DNA of 64,000 nt from Isoetes taiwanensis. Its lineage: Eukaryota > Streptophyta > Lycopodiopsida > Isoetales > Isoetaceae. Made by a program: the position numbers and the translations under genes. Location: assembly GCA_021234155.1 (NCBI GenBank), contig JAJEKV010000109.1, positions 962,252-1,026,251 of the forward strand, in the 5' to 3' direction. Shown here in pieces: positions 45,621-56,113 of the stretch. The first letter of the stretch is position 1. Every line of letters starts with the position of its first letter. Below the pieces are notes generated by a model. That model was not told the DNA's origin, made no database searches, and worked only from the letters and a program-made list of their open reading frames with translations.

Positions 45621-46939
45621 GGTAGTTGCCTACCTTCATCTATTATGTATTTATGTGGCAACATTCCGTCCTTTCTGCACTTCTGCACTTCTGTATCTCT
45701 GCATTTTTGTATTTCTATATTTCTGTCATTTTGGTGATCTGGGAACCAGTTGGGGGCCGAGCCCGCGCTATCCTGGCCTATGGCGGGGGTTATACCCCAC
45801 AGTCCATAATTTGCCCCATTCTCCTTTTTGACAATTTTCGACAATTTTCGACAAATGAGGTATTCTTCATACCCCGCTGAAAAGTCATATTTTGTTCTCC
45901 TGATGTCAACGAGTTTTTAGTGGTCCGGGTTACCAGTTGGTGCGTCTAGCCCTCACTATCCTGGTGTACGGCGGAGGCTTAGCCTCTCTGTCCCGTAGCT
46001 TGCCCCGTCCACCTTTTACTCTGAGGTTCTTGTAGTTTTTGTCTTGTACCTTCAATGGTCCAGTTTTACCTTTACGAAGCTTGCTCCCTTGATATTTTAT
46101 TCGTCCAACATGGCATTGTTTCCTTATCTTTTTTGCTTACCTATCACCCCTTGTCCTATGTCTTTCCCGGCTTTGACATATTCGCCACCCTTTTTGCGTT
46201 CATATTCTGTTTCTACCGCAGTATGGTCCATCTCTCTTTGATTTTGTCTGCTATCATTTTCCTTTTGTTGTCGAATGTATCCTGTTATTGTCTAGCATAC
46301 CGGCTTACCCTGTATATATGTCCACTGGTGCAACCGGTCAAAGTGTATCCCCTGAGGCTTTTTCCTCCTGTTATCGCCTGTCACCTAAAGTGTCTTGTTG
46401 CCTGGTCCTAACCTGAATGTATGAGGATATCCGCAATTCCCCAACCATTTGTTCATTTTCATTATAGAGTATAATGCTTTAGAGCAGAAGCAATTCATCA
46501 GAAGTAGGTGATTTAAGCTTATACAATGAAACTGCTATCAAGAACTGAAGAATGTACCGCTATTTCCAAATTTTCTATTCAAGATTTCTCAAAACAAATA
46601 TAACACAAAGGATACATATAACATTGGTTCATTCACCATGCTTAAAGCATGGTATTCTCTCAAGAGGCATAGTTTTCTTTTTGTAAGACTTCATCTAATT
46701 CATTTAAACAATTAGACTTCACCAAGGGTCAGCCGAAGTTACCCATCTTAGTAATTGACAGGGATCATATATGAAGCATAAGCTAAAGAGGATTGATTCA
46801 AAACAAAAGGATAAAAACAAAAAATAAAAACAAAACAGTAGAATAACAAAAAAAGCTAAGGTTAACTCCTATCCACCTCGCACCCTCCACTTTTCCCCTT
46901 CTTTTCTCGCTCTTTTCCTTGCCGCTTCATTGCATGGAT
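45621..46939 (-). other. LINE inter-ORF region
   Basis: About 1.3 kb between ORF1 and ORF2. A block of about 85 bp (ACCAGTTGG...CTATCCTGG...GGCGG) is repeated at 45745-45825 and 45935-46013. Pyrimidine-rich on the plus strand. No convincing ORF. Confidence 0.4.
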
Positions 46940-47524
46940 TTACTGCTTTTTTTTGTCGATGGCTTCCAATATTCTTTTGACTTTTTCCGTGTTCCTATGC
47001 ATAAAGCTCGCATAAAAATCCATCGGATTTTTCTCTCGCAATGTAAAAAATGCACCTTTGCCATAGTCGCCGATCATTAGATTATGCTGGTAGCTGGTGG
47101 ATTTCTGTATTGCCGCATGCATCTGAAGTCTATTAAAGCATTGCATCACTCTATCCATAATTTGGCGCCACACTGTATCATTCTTGTCTGATAGAACCCC
47201 AAGCACTCCAAGAAGGCCAAGGTTATAACCTGCATCTTTCATTGACTGTGCATGGTGAATGCGGTCGCAAAACAGGCAATGAACGCGCCCACAACTTATG
47301 CATGACCCTAAACCTTTATAAAAACATATGCAATCCAGCTCACAAATGCACCACGGGTTCAGATCTTCGAGGTCTGGGTTCCATGGCACGGTAAGATTGC
47401 CCGGGACCCCCGATCTCGGGCGCTTCATAGCTGGCTTCCTATCCCCACCTTCATCGCTCATGATCTTTTTCCCTTTATCCATTATAAATTCCGTAAACTG
47501 CCGGAGCTGGGTTGGGCGCTGCAA
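46940..47524 (-). CDS. LINE ORF1, Cys-rich protein of novel appearance
   Basis: An intact 194-codon frame upstream of ORF2 on the same strand. After a basic N-terminal part (MDKGKKIMSD, KPAMKRPRSG), residues about 58-85 form a dense Cys cluster (WCICELDCICFYKG, then SCISCGRVHCLFCDRIHH), likely binding zinc. The C-terminal 90 residues are helical (VWRQIMDRVMQCFNRLQM; KVKRILEAIDKKKQ). It lacks the CCHC knuckle or RRM usual in LINE ORF1. The role would be RNA binding and chaperoning, by position only. An upstream in-frame Met at 47482 (MDKGKK) is an alternative start. Confidence 0.65.
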   Translation of the reverse strand: MQRPTQLRQFTEFIMDKGKKIMSDEGGDRKPAMKRPRSGVPGNLTVPWNPDLEDLNPWCICELDCICFYKGLGSCISCGRVHCLFCDRIHHAQSMKDAGYNLGLLGVLGVLSDKNDTVWRQIMDRVMQCFNRLQMHAAIQKSTSYQHNLMIGDYGKGAFFTLREKNPMDFYASFMHRNTEKVKRILEAIDKKKQ

Positions 47525-47588
47525 TAGAGTCGGAGCTCGGAGAATTCAGAAAAACTGAGAAACTCGAAACACTTGGAGGCGGAGCTTC

Positions 47589-48130
47589 ACTCTTCACCTT
47601 CTCCTTGTTATATCCTTGTTATTTCTTTTAGGGTTACGAAATCTATCTAAATTCCCGCTTCTTTATTACGCCCGTCTGTCTTAATTGCTAGTCTTGTCTT
47701 ATCCTGTCCTCCTTATTTTCATATGCGTGTATCCGCCACCGCCTACTAATTGCTACAATCGACACTGCATTTCTATGTCCTCCCTTAATCCCTAACCTTA
47801 ATTTATTACTCTATTATCCCTCCCCCCGTGTCCGTGTTTGTGATGATTACCGTGGACACCTGGACTCTTCACCTTCTCCTTGTTATATCCTTGTTATTTC
47901 TTTTAGGGTTACGAAATCTAAATTCCCGCTTTTTTATTACTTAATCGTCTGCCTTTAATTGCTAGTCTTGTCTTATCCTGTCCTCCTTATTTTCGTATGC
48001 GTGTATCCGCCACCTGTCTACTACCTGTTACACTGACACCCGTACTATGTCCTCCCTTAATCCCTAACCTTAATTTATTACTCTATTATCTCCCCCTAGG
48101 TCTGGTGTTTGTGATGATTACTGTGACACG
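47589..48130 (-). repeat. Tandem 5'-UTR monomers of the LINE (2 x about 275 bp)
   Basis: A unit beginning CTTCACCTTCTCCTTGTTAT at about 47593 is repeated from 47868 to about 48130, roughly 90 percent identical. It lies directly upstream (minus sense) of ORF1, where tandem promoter monomers occur in some L1 families. Purine-rich on the transcribed-sense strand. Confidence 0.8.
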
Positions 48131-48705
48131 GGCCAATTGTAGTTGTTAATTCCCTGCATTATAAGTTATGATTCATATATTCCCACGATCGCCCGCGATC
48201 TACCACGTCTCCCCATCTTTTTAGTAATTCAACTATTTACGTAAATTCGGTTACCTACCATTTTAATTAATATTATATTGTAATAACGTAATTGCTTAAA
48301 TTAAATTAAATACCCCCCCACCATCCCCTTTTTTTTTTTTTTTTTTTTTAACGGATCTGTATTTTGAAATCACCGGAAGCCGAAGTCTCGAGCTACTTTT
48401 CGCCCATATTCTCTGTGTATCCGTGATTTTACGATTTACTTTTATGCTTCAGTCTCTAATCTTGGAGCACAGTGATACCCCTTGTTCAACCTATTACCTT
48501 ATTTTATTTTCCCATGCTGTTTTGAGACGTTCTGAGATATTCATATCCTAACGATCAAAACCTTTCTCTTACCCGATATCCCAGTTAATGTGTTTATTTA
48601 AAGTACAAACTAATAATATTCATGATTGAACGAATGAGTGCATGAGTGTGTATACTTACCTGACGTCGCTCTATCCATGTTATCGCCCATCGCCCATCGC
48701 CCATG
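48131..48705. other. LINE 5' end / MULE junction
   Basis: Contains a 20-T run at about 48330-48349 and GCCCATC triplets (48685-48705). The exact LINE 5' border and its target duplication were not found. Confidence 0.35.
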
Positions 48706-48918
48706 TCATATCTTACTATGCCTGGCATTACCACAACTTGTGCACTTGTACACACACTTTTCTCTATCCATGTCTTCTGTCCTATCCTGTTTGCTTTTAA
48801 TCCTGCCAGGAGGACGACATGTTGTAGGAGGTAGCAATTCATTGTTTTCAAGAAGTTCAATATGAGCTCTACAAGTAATCTGGATGGGTACGAAGCAGCT
48901 TCTCCACAAGATGCCCAT
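48706..48918 (-). pseudogene. MuDR-type transposase C-terminal fragment
   Basis: The minus strand reads NNELLPPTTCRPPGRIKSKQ, then DMDREKCVYKCTSCGNARHS. This is the MULE transposase tail (PP..RPPGRPKK.R...E......C..CG..GHN..TC) with the CX2CX4H zinc knuckle, lacking its last Cys. Only about 60 residues remain. The DDE core and SWIM domain are gone. It supports classing the enclosing element as Mutator-like. Confidence 0.75.
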
Positions 48919-49134
48919 AAAGCTTCTCCTTCAATATATGATTTTTATAAAAGTATTAAGTTAGTTGTCAATCATTAGACTTATTTATAGCTTTTGGTGA
49001 TTTTTAAATTATAAAGGGCTATTTGAGAAAATAGTTAAGAATTAAGGGCATTTTGGGAATTTCAAAAATATGAAGGGCTTTTTAGGAATTAAGTCGACAA
49101 TTAAGGTTATTTTGGTAAATTTCCCTATTTATTT

Positions 49135-49741
49135 TATCATTAGAAGTATGATATAAATGTTTTAAGTGTGTATATATGTTACGGACAGAATATCAGTTGA
49201 AAAAGAATATGGGGATATCCCATTATTCTTATGAAATAAATTATATGACATATGTCATGTAAATGCCACTCGATATTGAAGTTGAGTAACATTGAAGTAT
49301 CATAAATAGAAAAGTTGATAGCAAATTTAACTTCCATTTTCTTATGTCTATATAGGCTCGTGGTAATCATGTGTAACCAAGAGGTTTTAATTGCAGATAT
49401 CCAGGTGTATACAAAAGGCATGTTTGGGGAGGTACAAAATGAGTGAAACTATCACTAAGAATAAAAGGAAGATTGTTCACTCTTTCTTCTCATCCCAAGC
49501 AAAAATCGCTAATTCTCGAATAATAAGGAATTCTGGAATAGGCTAGAAAAGGATCTATAGTTGTTGGCAAATCTTCAGGAATAGGCCTCCAGTTTCTGAT
49601 CGCTGCTTCAAAAGCTGTCGATTTTGCCCAATTGGCACAAAAGTCTGGTTACTGCAAATCCGCAAAGGTCTGATCACTGCCGATCCGCATCCAGGATGCT
49701 GTAGAAATTTTCGGCCAATCTTAGTTGGTCATTCTCCCTTT
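49135..49741. other. Spacer
   Basis: No gene recognised. Short repeats of TCTGATCRCTGC and GATCCGCA occur near 49600-49690. Confidence 0.35.
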
Positions 49742-50720
49742 ATGGTCGCTGATGTTCCCAATATATATATAGCAATGTTGGCTAAAGGTTGTTGCCTTTT
49801 ATCTCCTTTGACTTTCCATGACCCTGATTCCAATCTGGATGCCCAGCCCCTCTTGACCCAGCCTCATACCAAGAAATACCGACCACCTGACCACCCCTCA
49901 CATGACGAACTCTCCTCGGAGGACCAAGTGGTTGGGCCACCAGATGACAAGGACAAGGGAGAAGTCTCTTCTATGAGGCGGGAGGCATGGGCGAAGGCCC
50001 AATCAATGAGGTCAGCCCAACAGGCAATTGACTACTGCATAGGTCTGACAGCAAACCAGGCACTGACAGAGGGCTTGAAATAACTAGAGGAGATAGACAG
50101 TAATAGCACCCAAATTGTGGGCCTGATAGAAGAGATGCAATCCTCGGTATCCCAGGTACTCAGAAGATAGTTGGCGGATTACAGAGATGAAGATCTGCAC
50201 ACAACAGATGGAAGATAACATCCACTTGGCGCACTTTGAAAGGCAACAAGACAAGGAAAGTCTCACTGACCTGCGGGCTCGTGTGGACTCCCTGTCCACC
50301 ACCATAGAAGCCATGATACAGAACATGCAGCATGCTGAAAAAAGAGGCTGGCAACCATCTCCTGCCTTCGACCAATGGCTGAGGAGGCCACCACCATGAT
50401 GGGAAGCAGTCAAATTGCCTTTTAGGAAAGCCAGTCACCGCTAAGAGCCCTTCAGAGTAGGGTTGAGACATAAGAAGTGCTCTCACTGGAGGTGAACCTT
50501 GCACTGGACACCTGCTTACAGAAACTCAAGCAACATGCGAGAGCTGCGGGCAGCTGTCGCCCAGCAAGGCAAGGGCCTCCATGTAGAAGCTCATGATTAG
50601 CTGGGTACGTGCATGAACTGGCAAGGCAACAACAATTTCAGCGGGAGCTAAGCTCCTGACTTCAGAAACATGAGGCCACAACAGCCCCACATGCCCAACA
50701 TCCTGCATGATGTCAGCTAA
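49742..50720 (+). pseudogene. Coiled-coil retroelement ORF1/gag-like sequence
   Basis: The open frame 49742-50083 ends AIDYCIGLTANQALTEGLK; reading through it continues LEEIDSNSTQIVGLIEEMQS. The next frame (50187-50399) reads HLAHFERQQDKESLTDLRAR, then VDSLSTTIEAMIQNMQ and Pro-rich sequence. Further on come LARQQQFQRELSSQLQKHEA and a Pro/Gln-rich tail. Heptad-like coiled coil with Pro-rich flanks suggests a LINE ORF1 or gag, perhaps of the LINE at 52.1 kb on the same strand. At least three breaks. No nucleic-acid-binding motif is seen. Confidence 0.4.
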
Positions 50721-52098
50721 GGCCACCCACTACTACACCACCAGGTCGCCCCACCACCTAGCGCATGCCACAACCCACACTCTGCAAGCCGCAACCACAA
50801 CCCATGCCCCGCAAACTGCAACCAGCACCTGCCGCGACAGCCAGCATCGACCTGGAGGTCCAGGAGCAGAGATGTAAGAGCCATAATCTGGTGTGCGCGA
50901 CCTGACATAAGAGGTAGAGGAGAACCTCATCCACCGGCTCCAGACACAGATCCTTGCCGGGATAATGTTCCATACGCCCACACACATTGTTAGGGCGAGT
51001 CGCTATGGAGTCCCTGGGTAGTTATATTCACGGTTAGGGCAACTGCAAGGGATCGCCCTATATGTTGACAGAGATCTGATTCCTGCATAACAAGAAGGCC
51101 GCAGACCTTCACATGTTGTTCCCAGCTTTTCACACCTTTAGGGGTCTTAGGATTCTTAGTGGCATGCTTGGGATATGTACGTAAACCTAAAATTCAAATA
51201 TTCCCTCACTTAATCACCTCAAAATGAGAAGAATTTTGACGTACCATTGCTTCAAATTTGAAGATTGCATATAAACTCGTTGAGAAATTCCTTGACTTAA
51301 ACAATCCACCATTGCTTCATTCTTAGAGATTGCACATAAACCTTATTCAAATATTTCTTGGCATATTGGCACTAAACCCTAAATATTTGCATTTAACTTT
51401 TTGCTGCCTCGTCAAGACCTAGGATCTAAATCATTCTTTCATAATAAGGTATGGAGGGAATGGCCACAATGAAAATAAGAAAATTCCCGGACAATAAGTT
51501 GAGGCTAAAGTGTCTTTATTCTGGGCCCTCCTAGAGCCTTTTGTCCCATTGGAACAATGTGTTCCAGTTTTTGGGAGCAAATCGTATGTTTAGGCAGTTG
51601 GCACGTTACAAACCATGGACCTATAGACAATGTCCTAGTAACATATATTGGCCATTGATGGCATTCTATGTATAACTGACACAGTTTACTTGCATTATGA
51701 TCATCCGTTCCCTTGGTTCATTGTAAAAGAGCCGACTTTCTTATCTCAATAATGAAAGATGATGTTGCAGAACGTTGTCAAAAACGACTAGTAAGGTAGT
51801 TTTTACAAACTATAATTCACTAACGAGTCATGCACTTTTTGACCAATAATAGCATTAGATGCCTGACACCAATGCAACATTCATTATAAAAGTTATATCA
51901 TCCGTGATGATGAGCAATTCTATTGTATCCTTGTTACATAGATTCTAATATATGTAAACTTACCAAAATTTTTGCATTTGCTATGAGCTACTTCTGGGTG
52001 CATTCATCAATATATAACTGCATCGGGAAACCCAATTGGTATGAAGAAATCTGAGAAGCAAAAAGCAAGCGTTTTTTTTAAGTGCAAGGCAATCTAAT
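50721..52098. other. Spacer
   Basis: The first part is Pro/His/Gln-coding debris; the rest is AT-rich. The phrase CCATTGCTTCA..TT...GATTGCA.ATAAAC occurs twice (51244-51275 and 51310-51342). No gene. Confidence 0.35.
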
Positions 52099-52370
52099 TT
52101 GAAAGAGCAAATAAAGCAAGATCTAAAAATGTTTTGGAACAAATTGAGCAAAAACTCAGGGCAGCCAAAATTAGGCGCTTTGCTAAAGTTGGTGCAAGAT
52201 ATTTATGAGGTGGGCAATCCAGAAAGCATGCCAATCTTGGCCATTGATGAAGATATTTTCACTGAAATAGAGGTAAGAGATACGCTATCAGGGATGGGAA
52301 ATAACAAAACACATGATCTGGATGGTCTAAGTATCAGACAAGGCCTACCATATAGTTGGAAGTTAAATAG

Positions 52371-52384
52371 AATAGAATAGAATA
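52371..52384. repeat. Tail-only LINE insertion with 9-bp target duplication
   Basis: The 14-bp AATAGAATAGAATA is flanked by GTTAAATAG on both sides (52362-52370 and 52385-52393). Outside it the RT reading frame matches the family (SWKLNR...), so it looks like an insertion of only the pentamer tail. Confidence 0.55.
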
Positions 52385-52723
52385 GTTAAATAGAGTACAC
52401 CCAATTCATAAATCAGGGGACAAGAATGTAGTACGGAATTACGAAACCATCCTGATAGGTAGCACTTTCGCCAAAATTTTGGGAAGCTTGCTGGAATACA
52501 AGTTGAGCACCTGGGCAGAAGAGAATGGCAAGCGCTCCAATTTTCAAGCGGGCTTTCGGAAAGATTTTAATACGTTAGATCATGCATTAACACTTTGTGT
52601 GTTAGTAGCGAAAGCAAAGGCAATAACTGCAAAGATTGTATATTGCATTTATAGATTTTGCAAAAGCATTTGACACAAAGGTAAAATGAAGTTAGGTGAC
52701 GTAATGGAGCAGCTCGGGTATTC

Positions 52724-52780
52724 CAATAGAATAGAATAGTTTTTAACGCCCACGGAGACCAATAGGTCATGGGACCCATA
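52724..52780 (-). repeat. Short 3'-end insertion of a (TATTC)n-tailed LINE
   Basis: The plus strand reads AATAGAATAGAATAGTTTTT, then GAGACCAATAGGTCATGGGACC, matching the 9384-9453 3' UTR and tail. It interrupts the RT core of the host LINE. Confidence 0.65.
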
Positions 52781-54121
52781 CAATGGGCTAGTCCAAAAAC
52801 ATAAGAGGAACAATCTCACAATTGTATGCAGAGGTATTAATCAAATTTTCTGAAGTAAATCCTGTAGGGTGCTAAGGATGTCCTTTATCTCCTACATTAT
52901 TCGACCTCTTTATCGACGAAGCTTGAAGAATGGCTACATGCATGCTCTTTGGCAAGGACTCAGCTTTGAAGCTTATATAGTACACTTATTATCAGATAGT
53001 CGACGATGTGGGGCTATTACATCCAAGCAACATGTGCTACAAGAGCATTTGCATAATTTAGCTGCGTTTTTGTGCAAAGAAGGCAAATGAAAGTAAATGT
53101 TGCAAAATCCAAAGTTATGGTGTTCGCAAAGTTCATGTATCTAGAGCAGAAATCGAAACAAAGGGAGAGTTTTAAGTACCCTGAGATAGATTTCTCCTCA
53201 AGCTACAACCGGAAGGATTGTGTCAAAAGGAGATCCACAAAGGGAAAATGGCCTATGGTATGCTTTCTAAATGTTCTAAAATTTCTCTCGCATGATTGGG
53301 GGCTTAGAAAGCTTTTGTTTAAGACATTGGTTCAAACCGCTATTGTATGGGGGCTCCTATATGGGGACCTAGCATCTCCGCCAAGTTATGGAATCAAATA
53401 GAAACAATTCAGAAGCTATTTTTGAGAAATGTGCTTGGCATAAAAGCTCATATACCATATGCAATTATGCTTGTAGAGGCAGATATGTTTCCACTAGAAT
53501 TGGAAGCATTATTTCAGACTATAAATTTCATTAATAGGATTAGAGATCAATCACCAGAACGCTTATCCCATCAAGCAATGATGGTTTCAGAGCAGCAAGG
53601 TTGGATCCATGATTTCAAAACCTGGGCAGGAAAATGGGATCTGAATGATGAAAATTGGCCTGAATGTAAAACAGATGCACCAAGGTAGTAGAATGCTTCA
53701 TTACAGAACTCAGATAAATCACATGGGCGAGTATAAGAGCCAAGAGTATTTGTGGTCAGAAATGCCGACACATCTAAAGCATGTCATAGCTCGTTATAGA
53801 ACGAGCTCACATAAATTGGGAGTTGAGACAGGCAGATGGTCAAATACTTCACTTGAAGACAAGGTATGCAGAGCTTGTGATTCTTATAGTATAGAAGATG
53901 AGGCACATGTACTCCTGCATTGCACGGCTACAACGAGATCAGGGAACAGTTTGAAATCCAAGCGTCAGATCTTCAATCATTGTTTTCTATCTCTTGTTAT
54001 GAGTTAGGATTATATTTGAAGGCGGTAGATAGCCATTGTACTTCGATATTAAAAATATGATGCACTTTGCTGGTTTTTTAGTGCTCCATAGCCTCTCAAG
54101 GCCCTAAGTGAGCAAGACCGA

Positions 54122-54126
<5 letters not shown>

Positions 54127-54153
<27 letters not shown>

Positions 54154-54196
54154 ACAACAAGGAGCAGGTAACAAGGCTTCTAGCCAAGGAGATACT

Positions 54197-54294
<98 letters not shown>

Positions 54295-54295
54295 A
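54127..54295 (+). repeat. (CAA)n microsatellite pair
   Basis: A first (CAA) run at 54127-54159 and a second, nearly pure run of about 32 units at 54197-54293, separated by 35 bp. It grows from the LINE tail. Opposite-strand Leu or Val homopolymer frames are artefacts of this repeat. Confidence 0.95.
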
Positions 54296-54899
54296 GCCAA
54301 TACTTCTCCATTGTATATAGGCAAGGATTTCAACGTCATCCAATACCTCCAATTGGTCCCTATATGTATATCAAGAGGTTTTGTAGGATTAATTGCCAAG
54401 TGGCAGTAAACTGAATGCGAGACTAGGTTGATCATTAGGTTTGGAGACGAACTTGTTAAATCCCATACATATCACATATGTATTGGCCAATGCAATAATC
54501 AATTTAATGACCACTATAATAATGTGTTTACTCTGGCATGCCTACTAACATGCTAGGCTCTTTTACAATTTCTTCTACCCCGAAGTTCCTCTCTCACCTT
54601 GACTTTGTCCATAAGAACTATTAGAATTTTGTATGAGCTATTGATTTGGGCATCTGGCCATGTTGAGCCCACACTCGCCCTTGGGCAATCTCATCCATAA
54701 TACCCAACTTCTAAGATCTAAAACTTTTTGTTCTCACCGATACACCTCGCCTCTAGGTTCATCGGCCAATGGTGCACATGCAAGACGAGATCCTTGATTT
54801 TGACCATCTTGGATACTCATAGCCCGTGCAGCCATACCTTCTCGATTCAAAGGGTCTACACCAGAGTCATGACGCTTTCCAAACGCAATGTAGAAGGTA
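54296..54899. other. Spacer next to a gag relic
   Basis: No complete frame; probably the degraded downstream part of the gag relic on the minus strand. Confidence 0.3.
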
Positions 54900-55465
54900 C
54901 CGCTTTTTCATTGAGCCTCCAGCCTTGCCTCTCTCGCTGAGATCAACTTCCGAAGTTTTTAGCAATCCCGACTATCTCCTCTAGGTCTTTATAAACTACA
55001 CCGACATACTACTTTTAATATCAACATGAAGACCTTTCACAAATCTAGCACACGCTTTTTTATCATCAAAAAGGACAATGGTATTGCAATCTAATAAACT
55101 TTATTGTACTCTACACAAGCATTCTTCCAGGTTAAATCCACAAATTCATTCATCTTATCAACTTTGTATCTAGGAGGTATAAAGTGTCCCCCAAAGACCC
55201 TTTTCAATTCTTGCCATGTAGCCTAACCCGCCGCCTTATTTGGATCACATAAGCGATTCTCCCTCCAAAGTCTAGCAAATCCTCCAAGCATCACTTGAGC
55301 CAGTACAACTTTGACAGAATCCTCCGGATGAATGAGATTAAAATAAAACTCAACACCACGTACCCATGCATCAACATCATCTCCTACTAAAGACTTCTCT
55401 CTTAGTATCCTTCAACAACTTGTCGAGAGCTGTTGGATTAGCATATTTGCCCTTTATTCCAAGAT
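54900..55465 (-). pseudogene. Ty3/gypsy-type gag relic
   Basis: Across frameshifts the minus strand reads DDVDAWVRGVEFYFNLIHPE, DSVKVVLAQVMLGGFARLW, TWQELKRVFGGHFIPPRYKV and DKMNEFVDLTWKNACVEYN. This is the Retrotrans_gag fold (W....F......P...K...A...L.G.A..W.....TW.E....F...F.PP). Several stops; no pol attached. Confidence 0.7.
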
Positions 55466-55648
55466 CTGGACCGTACATAGCGATCCTCGTTTGTGGGGTA
55501 TACATGTACAAGTTTTTATATACTGTATATTAAAGTTTGCAAAATACTATAAGGTTTGAGAGAATGTACTTAATGGTGTTAATTTTGTACATGTATTGTA
55601 AATATATTTTTGGGGCTCTCGCTGCCCTACGTAACCCCCCGTGTGAAT
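55466..55648. other. Spacer
   Basis: AT-rich, no gene; includes the ACGTAACCCCCC motif beside repeat R2. Confidence 0.3.
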
Positions 55649-55822
55649 ATGCACCCAAACCAAAGGGGGTTTAAGGGGGATTTTAATTTAAATGTGTTAA
55701 ATGCAATGGTTTGTGTTAATAATGTCAATGGTAGTTGTGTGTTGATTGTTATATTAAAAAATTTTTAGTTCTTCGGCCCTAACTAAAGCAAACATAGGTA
55801 AACTTTTTTACGGGCCTAAATA
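55649..55822 (-). repeat. Dispersed repeat R2, copy 2 (inverted)
   Basis: Inverse of 17479-17650, about 90 percent similar end to end, with unrelated flanks on both sides. The GGGCCC palindrome of copy 1 is altered to GAAGAACT here. Confidence 0.85.
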
Positions 55823-55911
55823 TTAATTACTAAGAAGTACAATAATAATGAAGACGTAACAAATTATTTCCATGGCAAATGGATTCAATTGATGATTGCA
55901 TGTATGCATTC

Positions 55912-56082
55912 TTATGTATACATGGCATTCAGATATTCCCCATTCTTCTCAAAATAGTCAATAAGCCGCTTAAGGAAGCCCTGACGAGACACTGGTGGTG
56001 CAGTATCACAAATGATGCAACATTGTCTTCTTGCCCTTGTAATTGCAACATTCATTCTGCGTTGATCACAAAGAAACCCCAC
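55912..56082 (-). pseudogene. SMUBP-2/UPF1-like helicase, last exon fragment
   Basis: After an AG at 56084-56083 the minus strand reads VGFLCDQRRMNVAITRARRQ, then CCIICDTAPPV and GFLKRLIDYFEKNGEYLNA, with a stop at 55914-55912. NVAITRAR is helicase motif VI of UPF1-like SF1 helicases, and CDTxxV...FLK.L..YFE..GEY resembles the C-terminus of plant IGHMBP2/SMUBP-2-like proteins. Upstream exons are absent. 32 bp upstream of the exon a gypsy LTR begins, so the insertion may have cut the gene in its last intron. The exon itself is open. Confidence 0.7.
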
Positions 56083-56113
56083 CTATGGCAATATTCATTA
56101 CCAACAGTTAAGA

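Larger units (their letters stand above)
41854..49125. mobile_element. Mutator-like element (MULE) with 9-bp target duplication, carrying a LINE
   Basis: The left terminus AGGAAATTTACCAAAATAAC is matched by the inverse at 49125 for about 140 bp (41854-41995 against about 48990-49125). The flanks are a perfect 9-bp direct repeat, TATTTATTT (41845-41853 and 49126-49134), as expected for Mutator. A MuDR-type transposase tail lies just inside the right TIR. Most of the interior is a later LINE insertion. The TIRs also contain repeated AAGGGC(A/T)TTTT motifs. Confidence 0.85.
52099..54126 (+). pseudogene. LINE reverse transcriptase, 5'-truncated, with (CAA)n tail
   Basis: Landmarks: LSGMGNNKTHDLDGL, SWKLNR, STFAKILGSLLEYKLSTW, FQAGFRKDFNTLDHALTL, GCPLSPTLF (about 52875, broken), NVAKSKVMVFAKFMYLEQ, MGAPIWGPSISAKLWNQIET, LRNVLGIKAHIPYAIMLVEA and the C-terminal finger CRACDSYSIEDEAHVLLHC. 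The frame is broken many times and the YADD region (about 52990-53010) is scrambled. Two insertions of another LINE's (GAATA)n tail lie inside it. The 3' UTR ends at 54126 in AATAAACAACAACAA. Same finger type as the 42-kb LINE but a different tail, so a separate family. Confidence 0.75.

Noticed and set aside
49742-50720. Possible endogenous pararetrovirus coat or movement region
   Set aside because: No zinc knuckle, movement-protein or RT motif follows; a coiled-coil ORF beside a LINE is a simpler reading.
54049-54435. Minus-strand frames with long Leu or Val runs
   Set aside because: Pure translation of the (CAA)n microsatellite (TTG/TGT/GTT on the other strand).
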